DNA from: Zizania palustris
Taxonomy: Eukaryota; Streptophyta; Magnoliopsida; Poales; Poaceae
Reading direction: 5' to 3'
Assembly: GCA_019279435.1 (NCBI GenBank)
Contig: JAAALK010000286.1
Coordinates: 31,247,712-31,311,711 of the forward strand
DNA: 64,000 nucleotides
In this document: positions 33,074 to 44,425 of the stretch, piece by piece
Position numbering within the stretch: position 1 is the stretch's first letter
How the letters are laid out: each line of letters starts with the position of its first letter
Notes under the pieces: model-generated
What the model saw: the letters and a program-made list of their open reading frames with translations, nothing else
What the model was told of the DNA's origin: nothing
Database searches by the model: none
Made by a program: the position numbers and the translations under genes

Positions 33074-33897
33074 GTACGAGCGTGACAAGCTAAAAACATT
33101 CCAAGCCATCAAACCATGCGAAGCATGCAGACGAAGTATGCAAATGCAACAAATCTCATTCATTGAATGATAATTGAGAAGTGTGTTACAAATATACTTC
33201 GAAAACAAAATTATGAGTAGTCTGTGTCTAAGCCTAAGAAAAAACGAGCTCGAGGCCCCAATCCTCGCTTGCCCTTCTTTCGGCCAGGGCCCCCTCGGCT
33301 GGACGAAGCCTCATCGGAGCCTGCTCTCCCACGTCCGGTTCGTCCACGCCCAGAAGCCCGCAGACCTCGTCTTCCACTTTACAGGTTTGTCGAGGTCTGC
33401 GAGGAGAGCGGTGCCGTGTTGAAGGCAGAAAAGTCTAAGGCTTCATCATCTTCCAAGGCTGTTCGCGAAGGCTATACCCCCTCGCTACTTGAGTCTACCG
33501 CGAAGCAGCTTAAATTTGGCGAGGAGGAAGAACTCCGAAGGGGCTCCGTATTCATGATAGCCAGCAGCTCCTGGGCTACTTTGGTGATGGCTTCGCTGTT
33601 AGGCCCCCTCAGAAGTTTAAACCGAGGGGGACCTTCGGACCTAGCTACCTCGAGGACCACCCATAATTGGTGAAGTTCTTCAGAGTCCTCAAGCACTTCG
33701 AAGTCAACATTCGGAGACTGAGCCTGGGCAGGTATAAAGTACCCCGACATTTATATCAATAAACTGATAAGTTTTTACAAGCCTGCAGCTAAGAATTACA
33801 AGGAGCCTAAGGAGATCTACACCTTCGGAGGCGGAGGTGCCGACGTCGAAGGCTGAGCTGGCGAGGCATGTGCCCTGGCTCGGTGAAGGCGGATGGC
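33074..33897. repeat. Right copy of the 824-bp duplication
   Basis: Partner of 21049-21872. After its end the sequence runs on without a break into the rest of element D (CTTCTGAAG), so this copy keeps the original right-hand context while the left copy keeps the original left-hand context. Confidence 0.9.
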
Positions 33898-36498
33898 CTT
33901 CTGAAGTTCGAGGACTTCTTCGCAGCCTTGGGCCTTCCAAGGCTCCTAAAGTCGCCGCCAGGCTCCGCGGACATCGGCCGGAGGCGTCACCAGGTGCTGG
34001 CCTCTGAAGGCCACCGGAGTCGCCGAGGTTGCTCCTTCAAGGTGGTTGCACCCCACATCGTGAAGCACTTGCAACACCCCTTGACCCACCACTCGGCCGT
34101 CCATCAAGGCGAAGCCCTTCAAAGATTGCTCCGCCGTCGCAACCACCACCTTCAAAAAGTTGACGCGGTCCCCAATTAGATCCTGACTGCCGAAGTCTGG
34201 AGCCCGACATTCGGTCCCTATTTGTTCTAGGACCTCGGTCAGGCTCAGAGTGGCTTCCTCGATATTGCCAACGACGAAGTTTTCAAGGCAGTGGTCGTCT
34301 TGGTGAAGCTTGGAGTTCTCCTCCGCCAGCTGGGCTCCGGCATCCTTCGCAGCTCAAAGCTCCACTCGGAGCCTGTCGGTCTCTGAGGCCAAGGCTTCCC
34401 TTTCCTTGTCAGCCTCGGCCCTCACCACCTCGGCTGAGGCTTCGGGCCGCTTTTGCTTCTCGGCTTCCACCAAGACTTCACGTCAGAGGGCATCCCTCTC
34501 CTCTGCCAAGCGCGTCATCTGCCTGTCCATAGAGGTTGATGCTGCAGCGTTCAATGCGAAGGCCTGAAAGAGTTCAAGAAAATCGTAAGTGTTGATCGAA
34601 GACCAAAGTATGATTCGAAGGCTGCATGAGGGCTTCGTTTGTGTTGATAAAGAGGTCCATGGGGCTAGAGTGGCTGAGTTGAGCTACCAAGCCTCCTGCC
34701 TCCGTAGCTGCGCAGCCCTCACGAAAGTCGTGGATGGCCGCCTCCGTCACGGCCCCCTTCGGCAGCAAAGGCCGGACAATTTCCTCCACCTCAACCTCCT
34801 GCACAGGCTTCGGCGGAGTTGGGCTTCGGTCCACCACCTCGACATGTTCATCGTCTCGGGGGTCCCCTTCGTCGTGACCATTGCCTCCGTCTTCTTCAGA
34901 CGAGGAATTGTCGGACTCTGAACTGCTGCTGCTTCTGCCGGAGACCTCTGCTAGCTTCGGTGCAGTGGTCCTCGCACCGGCATCATCTTCTGCAAAAACG
35001 TTCAAGTCAATATCCACATATAAAAGAGAAGTATGTTTAAAGTGTTTACCTTCGTCGGAGATGTCTTCGAAGGTAGAGGGGTCAATGCGTGCCCCCCAAT
35101 TCTTTTGTTGCGAAGCTGGTGCTTCGGCCTCCGTGCCCGAAGCCATCGCCGTCAAGGTCTTCGCTACCACCTCGGTAGCTGTTGCCGGAGCCCTTGCTGG
35201 CTCTGCTTCTGTTTGAGGGTTCGTGGCTGTTGCCTCCTCCGGAGTAGGGGCTTTGGTCGTGAGGACCTCCGACCGAACCCTCGAAGCTTCGGGCTCATCG
35301 TCGTCCCCACTTTTCCTCTTGGAGCCGGTTGTCGAAGGTACAAGGTGGGAGAAGTCTGGTAGAGCCTGGACCTCCTCGAAGCCGAGGAGGGTCCACACCC
35401 TGTTCCAGTGCTCCCAGGTCCCCACCAGAGCAAGTTGTTGGGCTTGCTCCTCAGGTGTCGGGGCCCCGACAACACGCTCCGCCTCCATGATGGCCTCCTC
35501 CGGAGTCCTCACTTCAAGAGTGGCTTCATCAAGATTCCAAGTCAGAGTAAAGTTTTTTGGCAAAGTATGAAAGTGGAAAGGCTTCGAAGTCTTACCAAGG
35601 CGTTCTGTTGCCACTTTGTTTAGGCCCCTCGGCCCGAAGGTTGGAAGAGGCCCTCGGGCCAAGAGCGCGCAAGGGGGCTGAGCCAGAGGGTGATGAACTC
35701 CTCCGCGAGGTCCCTCATGCTCATCTTCACGGCCACCTTCCGAAGGAGCAGGATCCTCGAGCGAAGGGTGTCGGGGCTCGTCTTCACCACACCTCCGCGC
35801 CGATAAGAGATAAGCACATTGGTACTCCGAAGGGGAGAGTTCGCGCCAACGGAGGCGTAGAACCACTCTTGATCCCACCTCGAGTACAACTTGCTGTTGG
35901 CGGCCCTTGCTGGGAAGGCATCTTGGTACTCCCTCCGAAGCTGGAAGTTGGCGCTTCTGAAGGCCAAAGACCTCTTGACGTGGTCTGCACCCTCCCTCAG
36001 CTTCGGTTGGCAGTTGGCGTCGTGAAGAGCAACGAAGACGTCGGCGCGGCCCTCGCAGCCTTCGGCCCTCATGGCCCATTCAAACACGGCAAGCCTCGCC
36101 ACGACGTTCGGCGAGAGTTGAGGAAGCTCGAGGTTGTAAGCCTTCAGAACTTCGCTCAGCATCCCCACAGCTGGCAATCCGAGGCCGGCTTCGAAGAAGG
36201 CCTCGAACAACACCACTTTATCAGCTCGAGGCCTCGGTATGACCTCCGACTTCTCCGACACGTGAAGTTGGATCTTCGATGAGATCATCCCTGCGTAGGC
36301 CCTCTGAATAGACTCCTCTATCGAGATCGAGGCCCTCATCTCCAATGTTTGCTCGAACTTGTAGGATGGCGATCAGAGGTCCTTCGGCCCCAACTGCCTC
36401 GCTGCAGGCTTCGCTGCCGCTACTGCCGCTGCCTGCGCTTGGGCGGATCTTGAGCTCGAGCCCAAGGCCAAAGCCTTCGAAGCAACTTTCTTCGGCAT
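33379..36498 (-). pseudogene. Antisense gene of element D (grass 'gypsy-type transposon' domain protein)
   Basis: The start is ATG at 36498 (MPKKVASKALALG). The N-terminal domain (VVLFEAFFEAGLGLP, LPQLSPNVVARLAVFEWAMR, NFQLRREYQDAF) matches the 'putative gypsy type transposon' domain widespread in grass retroelements. An acidic Ser/Glu-rich middle follows, with SKRKSGDDDEPE and SSSSESDNSSSEEDGG. Next comes a coiled coil (LAEERDAL, ASETDRLRVEL), then a C-terminal exon (NVDFEVLEDSEELHQLW). It is antisense to the element, between pol and the 3' LTR, like the antisense ORFs described in Tat-lineage elements. Lesions: TGA after GPKDL, a frame change near 35620, TGA after DAL and after RVEL, and TAG after EGV. 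Introns are probable but not fully mapped. Confidence 0.75.
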
Positions 36499-36640
36499 TT
36501 TTGGGGAGCTTCGGCGTGAAGGGCGCTAAAGCTTACGAAGGGTGCTTCGCGCGAAGCTAAGGAGGAGAAGAGAGCGAAGGATGCAAGGCGTTGAGAAGAA
36601 AGCAAATGAGAGGTGTGTCGAAGCCGTGTGCGGTAAACCC

Positions 36641-36650
36641 CTATTTATAG
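36641..36650 (-). promoter_or_regulatory. TATA box of the antisense gene in element D
   Basis: The minus strand reads CTATAAATAG about 147 bp before the ATG at 36498. Confidence 0.6.
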
Positions 36651-36928
36651 GCGGTAAAAATCCTGATGGTTCGCGTGCTGAAGCCACTGACAGGTGGGCC
36701 TCCAGCGAAGCTGAAGCGACCTGGCGCATTGTAACGGTCAATTTTATAGCCGTTGCGGAGACAATTGATCTCCCCGAGGTCATTCTAACAGCTGACGTAG
36801 GCAATTATTACCTACGCAATTCGAAGCCACCTTCGGTCCAAGCTCCGAAGGCCTGTTTTCTCTGAAGTTGCAATTTTTACTATCATTTGTCCCAAGGGCG
36901 CACGCACCCCTTCATCCCGAAGGCCTGC

Positions 36929-36942
36929 AAGCGAGGGGCTAC
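36929..36942 (+). other. Polypurine tract of element D
   Basis: AAGCGAGGGGCTAC stands directly before the 3' LTR. The core GAGGGGCTAC is shared with element A, showing relationship and + orientation. Confidence 0.7.
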
Positions 36943-37175
36943 TATTGGGGGAATAAGTTTTCCCTTGATCAGGGGCCAAATGACGTCAGCCTCTGACAGC
37001 CTTCGGTTCGGAGCCCGACACTGTCGAGGCATGTTCCTATCCGGTGGAGTAATTTCTAAGTTTCAAGGTCCTCTTCGGAGCCCTCTAGAGCGAGGCCTCC
37101 GAACCCTTTCAAAGCCCTCCGAAGCGAAGCCCCCAAGATCCCTTTGAGTTTGCAGAAGCTAAGTCTCAGGCTAAC

Positions 37176-37271
37176 TTCGGAGTTAACCTTCGAGCTCTGT
37201 TCGGAGTTAACCTTCGAGCTCTGTTCGGAGTTAACCTTCGAGCTCTATTAGGAGTTAACCTTCGAGCTCCT
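37176..37271. repeat. 24-bp tandem repeat in the D LTR
   Basis: Four copies of TTCGGAGTTAACCTTCGAGC plus four bases; the third and fourth copies are slightly changed. Confidence 0.9.
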
Positions 37272-37552
37272 TTCGGAGCCCCTTAAAGCCAATCTCCGGA
37301 CCCATTCCAGCCAATTCAAAGCTAAGTCTCCGAGAACCCAGTTCGGAGTTTAGTTCGGAGTATACTTCGAAGCCCGCTCCAGAGTGTACTTCGAAGCCTT
37401 CCTTGCGGCCTCCGCGTGAAGAGCTCCGACCCCTACTCCGAACCCAAAAAATATCTGCACCCCGCTACAGTGTAGAAGTCGTACCAGGGCCCCTCTGCCC
37501 TTAGTATGTCGTTTAGCTGGTCAAGAAGTGACATTTATCTGACACGTCTGTA

Positions 37553-37602
37553 AAGTTGTAAAGCACTTTGTACAGTAGCTGTAAAGCACTTTGTACAGTA
37601 GC
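37553..37602. repeat. 23-bp tandem duplication in the D LTR
   Basis: TGTAAAGCACTTTGTACAGT plus AGC occurs twice in a row, preceded by a shorter TGTAAAGT. Confidence 0.8.
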
Positions 37603-37935
37603 TAGCTCCTTTTTCCCTTTTTGCCCCTATAAGCCTATGACTTATAGAGGGCATTTTGGTCTTTTCTTTTGGCCTGCGTGCCTATAAAAGCAGGGCCAAG
37701 CCCTTGTAACAACATAGCTTCTCCAGGGGGCATGAGAGCCCCGAGATTCATTAGACTCCATCAAGGTATACCATGCCAAATCCACCACAAACTGGACGTA
37801 GGGCTATTATCCCTTAGGGGACGTCCGAACTAGTATAAATATTTTCTCCTTCTGAGAGAACCCTTAGAGGTTCATTTCTTACATCATATACACACATACA
37901 AAACTTGTGTTGTAGCTAACACAATTGCTACAACA

Positions 37936-39835
37936 CATCCCTACTTCGTACCCCATCGGTGACATGTTTAAAAACAAAGATGCCACTGGGAGAATAGGAA
38001 AGTGGGTGGTGGAGATCGCCCCCTTCGACATCACGTTCATCGCCCGAACGGCTATCAAATCTCAAGTCCTCACAGATTTCATAGCGTACTGGACTCCACC
38101 AGCAACATGGGCTCCGGAAGAAGCCAACGAAGGGATCTAGACTATATACTCCGACGGGCATACCAAGTATCTAGAGCCGGTATAGGAGTAGTTATCATTT
38201 CACCCTCCGGGAAAAAGGCGTTATACTCTATAAGGCTAAATTTTAAAGCCACCAATAATATAGCTGAGTATGAAGGCATTTTGTTAGGCCATCGGAAGGC
38301 GCGCACACTAGGCGTCGCTCGGGTCATTGTAAAAACAGATTCCCAGATTGTCGCTAGGCACATAGATAAGATCTTTCATGCACGGCACCTGGACCTCGCC
38401 CCATACCTGGAGGCCATCCGCAAGACCAAAGCAACTTTTAAGGGAATCTCAATCTGAAGCATCCCAAAAGCTGACAACTAGTAGGCGGACACCCTCACTA
38501 AGGCAGCAGCTAGAGGTCAAGACATCCCGCTAGGGGCTTTTTTCAAGGAGCTATCTAGGCCCTCGATGTCGTCTACAGAACCTGCTGATGTCCTCTGCAT
38601 ACCCCCGAAGATTGGCGGGACTAGGTTTTGAGTATGCTTTGGAACGAGGAAACACTCCCCACAGGCCCCGAGCTTTTGAGGCTACAACATAGGGTACGAC
38701 ACTAACACATTGTCAATGGCGTGCTATACAAGTCCGGAGTATGCTCTCCATTACTCTGGTGCATCTCTTGGGCCGAAGGGCAGTAGATATTGCAATACAT
38801 CAATGAAGGCCTGTGCGGCAGCCTCCTAGCACCCCGAGCATTAGTAGGGAAGACCCTTCACCAAGGTCTGTACTAGCCAACCATCATGTCCGATGCTGAA
38901 GCACTAGTGCGCACCTGCCAAGGATGCTAGTGGATGGGGCAACGGAGCCATCAACCCCCAACCCCTCTCCAAGTCATAACCCCAGTGTGGCCCTTGGCCA
39001 TGTGGGGAATGGACCTGATAGGACCATTTCCAAGAGAAAGAGGAAACCTCAAGTTAATAATGGTTGCGATCGAGTATTTTTCAAAATGGATTGAGGTCGA
39101 GCCCTTGACAGCCATCACCTCAAAGAATGTCCAAAAACTCTTCTAGCAAAATGTCATCTACAGATTCAGAGAACCAAGGGAACTGACGATTGACAAAGGT
39201 ACCCAATTTGGCACCAAACCATTCGAGCAATTCTGCGAGGGGCTAGGAATCCAATTATGCTTCGCTGCTATCAGACACCCACAGTCGAATGGCGTCGTCG
39301 AACGAGCCAACTAAAACATAATGTTTGGTCTAAACCACTGGATTGTTGTCCTCGCCAAAGGACTCGGGACGGAAGAATTACCGAAGATTATATGGTCCAT
39401 CCGAACCACTCAAACTCGGTCAAAAGGATTCACGCCATTCCAGCTGCTATTCGGAGATGAAGCAATGACACCAACGGAGCTAGGGGGAGGATCCTTGAGA
39501 ACAATAGAGCCTAAAGACAAGAAAGAAAAGTGTGCCTCGCTCGTTCTATTCGAAGAAACGAGGCTTCGAGACATTGCCAATCTCACAAAATACCACAACC
39601 AGACGAAAGCTTGGTATGACCCCAAGGTGAAGCTGAAAGAGTTAAAGCTAGGACACCTCATCCTCTGAGGTGTAATCACCCCAGGGAAGCTTGGCAACAA
39701 GTGGTAAGGCCCGTTCATCATCCTCTGCTTTGGCTGACTCGGTTCAATCAAGCTAGCCAACCTAGAAGGAGAAGTGCTAAAGCATACCAGACATGCGAAG
39801 CATCTCAAGTGTTACTTCGCATAGAATTGTTGTAA
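37936..39835 (+). pseudogene. Element A pol remnant (RT end, RNase H, integrase)
   Basis: It resumes inside the RT/RNase H connection (TSYPIGDMFKNKDATGRI), so D inserted within A's pol. RNase H: AGIGVVIISPSGKKA, NNIAEYEGILLG and VKTDSQIV. Integrase core: MWGMDLIGPFP, TIDKGTQFG and NGVVERAN keep the DDE residues, although a TAA follows the last. The integrase C-terminus is recognisable to about 39835 (TKYHNQTKAWYDPKVK). Several stops and frameshifts break it, for instance TAG after VQKLF. RNase H and integrase order after RT, with related LTRs and an antisense gene, support a Tat-type element. Confidence 0.8.
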
Positions 39836-39943
39836 TTACAACCAATGTATTACTCTACAATAAAAGTCGCCATTCGAATGATTCTCACCCCGAAACAACC
39901 TTTACCAAAGTGGACGCACTATGGTATAGGATTCATTTCAGGC

Positions 39944-40165
39944 TCGAAGAATCTGCAATACAGATTCCGAGCCACATGCTCTAAGCATCCGCAACACGGA
40001 TTTCGAGCCATAGGCTCGAAGCATCCACAATACGGATTCTGAGCCACAGGCTCGAAGCATCTGCAATACGGATTCTAAGCCACAGGCTCGAAGCATACAT
40101 AATACGGATTCCGAGCCACCGACTCGATGCGTCCGCAACATAGATTACAAACTAATAGCTCAAAG
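39944..40165. repeat. ~38-bp minisatellite downstream of A pol
   Basis: Six or so diverged copies of a unit containing ATACGGATTCYGAGCCACAG followed by GCTCGAAGCATC. It separates A's pol from its antisense gene. Confidence 0.8.
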
Positions 40166-40433
40166 CGTATCCCCAAATATAAAACCTAAATCACCAGCCC
40201 AAGGCATACCTTCCAAATAACATACGCCCCGAATCATAACGATAAACATTGCACGAGGCCGGCACTCCTGAGTGACGAGCCGCCACCCACCCGCAAGGAG
40301 GGGCAGTCGGTGATAATACATTTAGAGCACAAAACAAAAGGGGCATTTCAATCCATAAAATTGTATTCAAGTTATAATTGCAATTATGACACGACCAAAA
40401 TTCAAGCAACAACTAAGACTCTACGAAAAATTA

Positions 40434-43400
40434 GTATCTAGTCCAAGAAGAAACCAGAAACCCTTCCGCTCCTGTAAGCTGGCTCGGCTCTGAGAACCCT
40501 CTCTAGGCCCCAATGTTGTCGGATCCATAGGGGTTGCGAAGGCTTTCTCCCTAGCCTTAGGTCGAGCCTTCCTTGCCTTCTTCGAAGCCCTCCAAGACCT
40601 CTGCTCCTCTAGGAGTTGTGCCCAAGTTCGAAGAGCATGGTCTCTCGACTCCACATCTTCAGGATCCTGCTCTACATCAGACTAATCCACGAACTCAGAC
40701 GATGAAGACGAAACATCTGCCTTCTTCTCTTCCTCTTTTATGAAAGCAAGAATCTCGTTTAAAACATTAGGGATAACACTTCTGTGGCTATAATGACATA
40801 TGGTAAAATGAGCACGTCTATTATGCCTAAGGGCTTCGAAAATATCCCACTAATGGTGAAGGGCATCCATCGCTTCAAGTACCTCGACCTCAGGGTTCGA
40901 AGCACCAACTGAACCCTGAGAAATTTTCAAAAGGAGTTCTCATTCATAAACTCATAGATCTTTTTACAAGACTAACTTTACAAGAAAGGCCCTAAGGGAA
41001 ACAACACCTTCGGGTCTGAAGGAGAGACAATGGAAGTAGGCTTCAAAGGAGGCTGCGCTCATAGTTGCTTCCTATGGTGAATATCGTCCATCCAAGCCTT
41101 CACCGCCGATGGGCCATCGATCCTCCAAGGCACCTGGAAGGCCTCCCAAGCCTTCATGATGGCCGGAGATGGAGCAAGGAGGCGGTCCACTCTGAAGACG
41201 ACATGAGCCGCCCCCACCGCTGCTGGAATAATGCCTCTGATGGCCTTGAGTTAGTGAAGGATGTTGAGGGTAGCCACTCGCCCCGAGACTTCCCCATATT
41301 TGGCTACGATGACATCCATGTTCCTCGCAGAGGCTTGGATTAACTTCAATCAACGACTCAAAGGCTCGCTTGCGACGTCGAAGGATGAAGAGTAGGAAAT
41401 CCCATTCTTCGCCAGCGACAACTTCAGCTCCTAGTTTGAAGATGAGAGGCTTGAAATCGTCTTCTCCAAGGTGACCTTCTGCTCGAGCTCTAGCTTGGGC
41501 CGCCTGAGCACGGAGCTCCTCGACTTTGACCACCCATTCCCAGAGCTCGTTGACCTCAGCCGCTCGGACATAGAGCTCCTCGACCTCAGCCGCCTACTAT
41601 CGAAGCTTCCCAGCTTCGGTAGCCAAGGCATCCCACTCAGCCCAAAGATCCCACTCAGCTTCGCGAAAGCTTGGGATCTCGCAACTATGTTGGCTGCTCT
41701 GCGCTGAAAGGGACATTGCGGCTCCTTGGGATAGAATTGTGAGCTACAAAGAAGAAAGTGAACAAAGGAAAAAGGGGGAGGCAATCAAAAACACTCTGAT
41801 AGACGTACCTAGCAGGTTACGCGTTCTATCGCAACGTTCAAATCGATCCCGTCCACCTAACACACTTCGGAGACCAAGTAGGTACCCCTCAGAGCCAGCA
41901 GACCTGGGCCAAGGGCTCCACCTTTGCGAGGAGGTTGGGCCCGGAAGTTAGGAACGAAGTCAGCAGGGGGATGCCTCCATGCACATACTCAATCTCCACC
42001 CTGGTAGGAGCCTCGGGACGCTAAGAAGCTCCCCCCGAAGCATGTTTCTGAGCTAACCTCCCCGTCCGACTCCAACACATCGACCACCTCGATGTGGGCT
42101 TCCTCCCTCGCCGCGACCCCCTCCTGGGAAAACGGAGGGTAGGAGGAGGCATTTCCTTCCAAGGTACTTACAAAATAAGCAAGTATATATGAAACAATGC
42201 AGGGAAATAAAGGTAGCAAGGGACAAAAACATAAGTCCATAGGGAAGCGGCGTAGCAGCACCGACGTCATCCAGCGAAGAATCTGAGGACGGTATGTCGT
42301 CCAACGTCAGGAAGCACCCTCCTAGAGAGTTCCCCGGAGACCTACGCAGCGCGGCCGTCAGCTCGGCCCTGACATTGGCACCCCCAACCAATCCCGCTAG
42401 CAGATCGGCTAGCACCCCAGCAGCCGTGGCATGCCCCACTAGGATCGCCTGGGAGTCAGCTGGTAGCTCTCCGCCCACCGCACCCAGAGTCGGGCTAGCC
42501 CGTGGGTCCACCGGTTCTTCCCTAACCACCATTCTCCTGGTTGGGCTCACCTGTGGGCCGACCAGTGTCTCCTCATCCACCTCCTCCATGACCGCGTTCG
42601 TCGGAGGGATGGACGATAATTCTTCGACCGCCGCGCCCCCGGTCGACTCCTTGTCCTCAGCGGCGTCTGATGCCGAGGCCTCCGGTTCGGCGGCCAGCCC
42701 TCCACCCGAAGCCCTCTCCTCCGAGGAATCGGGGCGGGAGACTGTGGCAGAAAGGCCCTTTGGTTTGTGGATCATCTTCTTTGAAGGAGGCTTCAGGGAG
42801 CCAGTCGGGTCTGTGTCCACCTTCCTCTTCTTCGGGACCAGGTCTAAGATATCTATGTCCGGGAGTGTTGGGGGATCGACCCCTAGACCGCCCCAAACAC
42901 GGTTGCGTCGCTCCCCAGCTCCAACCAACTCCATCCTTCACCTCCTCTCGGCCGGAGTAGGGGCCCCGAGCATATTCTCGACCACCTGGATCACCTGCTC
43001 CTGGGTCATGAGTACACACGACCCTGCAAACACAAAGGTACCCCCGTATGAATACTTATCATCCAGAGGAAACTATGATAACCCCTACAGAAACAATAAG
43101 TCGAAGCATACTAAAAGGTGCCGAGGAAGTCTCTAGGACTGTCCTGTCCTAGACACTCTGGAAGACGAGGGGCCACACCACCTTCAACAGCGAGATCTAG
43201 ATAGAGACGAACTCTTCAGCCAAGTCCCGCATGCTCATCCGTTGAGCCACGAGGTGTAAAATGTGAATACGGGCCAAAGTCAAGCCCGCATCCGCTGATA
43301 CATCAACCTCTCTCCGGTAGAGGATCTAGCGGAGGGGCCCCGATAGCCCGGAGTCCACCCTAGCTGCCACGTAGAACCAACAGTAGATCCAATCGAAGTA

Positions 43401-43981
43401 TGACCACTCGTTGATGGCCTTCGCAAGAAAGGAGTCTGCGTGCTTGTTCTAGAGCTGGAAATTGATGCATCGTGGAGCCGGCTTTAATCGCTTCTTCGGC
43501 TGGTAGCTAGCATCATGCATATTCATGAAGAACTCAGCCCTCTCCTCGTAGCCCTTTGCCCTCATGGCCCACTCGAAGACGGCCAAGTAGGTGATGACAT
43601 TCAGGGTTAGCTGCAGCAAGTCCACATTGTAGAAACGAAGAACCTCCTCCAGGAGTCCCGAAGCAGGGAACCTGAGCCCGGCCTCAAAGAAGGCCTCGAA
43701 GATGAATACTTCTCCTTCGCGTGGCTCGGGGATCGCCTCCTCTCTGGGAAGCCTCGCCTTGATGCCAGGTTCGAGACGATCTTGGACTGCATTCTTCATT
43801 GACCCCTATGTGCAGATGGATCTCATTAGAACCAAGGTCTGCTCGGTGAACTTCTTAGAGGGTGGCCGGAGGTCTCGAGGGCCACCAGCCTTTGCGGAAC
43901 TCGATGCCCCGGTGGCTCCGGCCGCTGTTGCTAGATGAAGTGGGAATCCAAAGTAGAAACAATGCTCTTTTTCTTCGTCAT
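40434..43981 (-). pseudogene. Antisense gene of element A (gypsy-type transposon domain)
   Basis: Homologous to the antisense gene of D. The start is ATG at 43981 (MTKKKSIVS). N-terminal domain: FIFEAFFEAGLRFP, LTLNVITYLAVFEWAMR, MRDLAEEFVSI. After a probable intron (TTTGCAG/GGTCG near 43020) comes TQEQVIQVVENMLGAPTPAE, matching D's EEAIMEAERVVGAPTPEE. An acidic Pro/Ser-rich middle, a coiled coil near 41500 (EELRAQAAQARARAEG) and a C-terminal exon near 40650 (RTWAQLLEEQRSW) follow. It is more decayed than D's copy, with many stops and frame changes. It lies between pol and the 3' LTR, opposite to A. Confidence 0.7.
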
Positions 43982-44110
43982 CTTCCTAGGAATATGGGTC
44001 CGCATGGAGGAAAAAGCCAATGGTCGAAAGCGTGGGCTAGGAAGAGACAAATGTTCGGGAAAGAAGAGCCAAGGATGAGTAGGGGACTCAATGATGATAG
44101 GGGACCATTG

Positions 44111-44120
44111 CCTTTTATAG
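44111..44120 (-). promoter_or_regulatory. TATA box of the antisense gene in element A
   Basis: The minus strand reads CTATAAAAGG, about 130 bp upstream of the ATG at 43981. Confidence 0.6.
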
Positions 44121-44411
44121 AAGCCTGAGGCTTGCATGACAAGTCTCCATCGCACCGGTTTGCATTCCCCTAAAGCCGACAGGTGGGGGCATAGCGAGAC
44201 GCGTCTGAAGGGGCGCCCAATGAACTTGAGTCTATGAGCGGGAGCCCAAGCGATAAGGCGCCTCATCGCTAGATCCCATCTAGTCAAGTCTCCTAGCTAC
44301 CAAAAGCGTTCCAAAGCTAGACGAGAGGTTTGCTTACTCTTTGGAATTTTGTTACGACATTATGTCTTGCGCATGTCGCCTTTCTCATTGGCAGGTCAAT
44401 CAAAGAGACAC

Positions 44412-44425
44412 ATGTGAGGGGCTAC
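44412..44425 (+). other. Polypurine tract of element A
   Basis: ATGTGAGGGGCTAC directly before the 3' LTR; it shares GAGGGGCTAC with element D. Confidence 0.7.

Larger units (their letters stand above)
36943..37935 (+). mobile_element. 3' LTR of element D (Tat-like Ty3/gypsy)
   Basis: It begins TATTGGGGGAATAAG (TG changed to TA) and ends GCTACAACA. TATAAAAGCA near 37683 is the likely promoter TATA. Four 24-bp tandem units lie inside. No 5' LTR partner is present in the window, since the left half of D is deleted. Element A pol resumes immediately after it. Confidence 0.7.

Noticed and set aside
33224..33673. 149-codon plus-strand ORF (and its copy at 21199-21648)
   Set aside because: It is antisense to the C-terminal exon of element D's antisense gene; the minus-strand frame aligns with element A's homologous gene.
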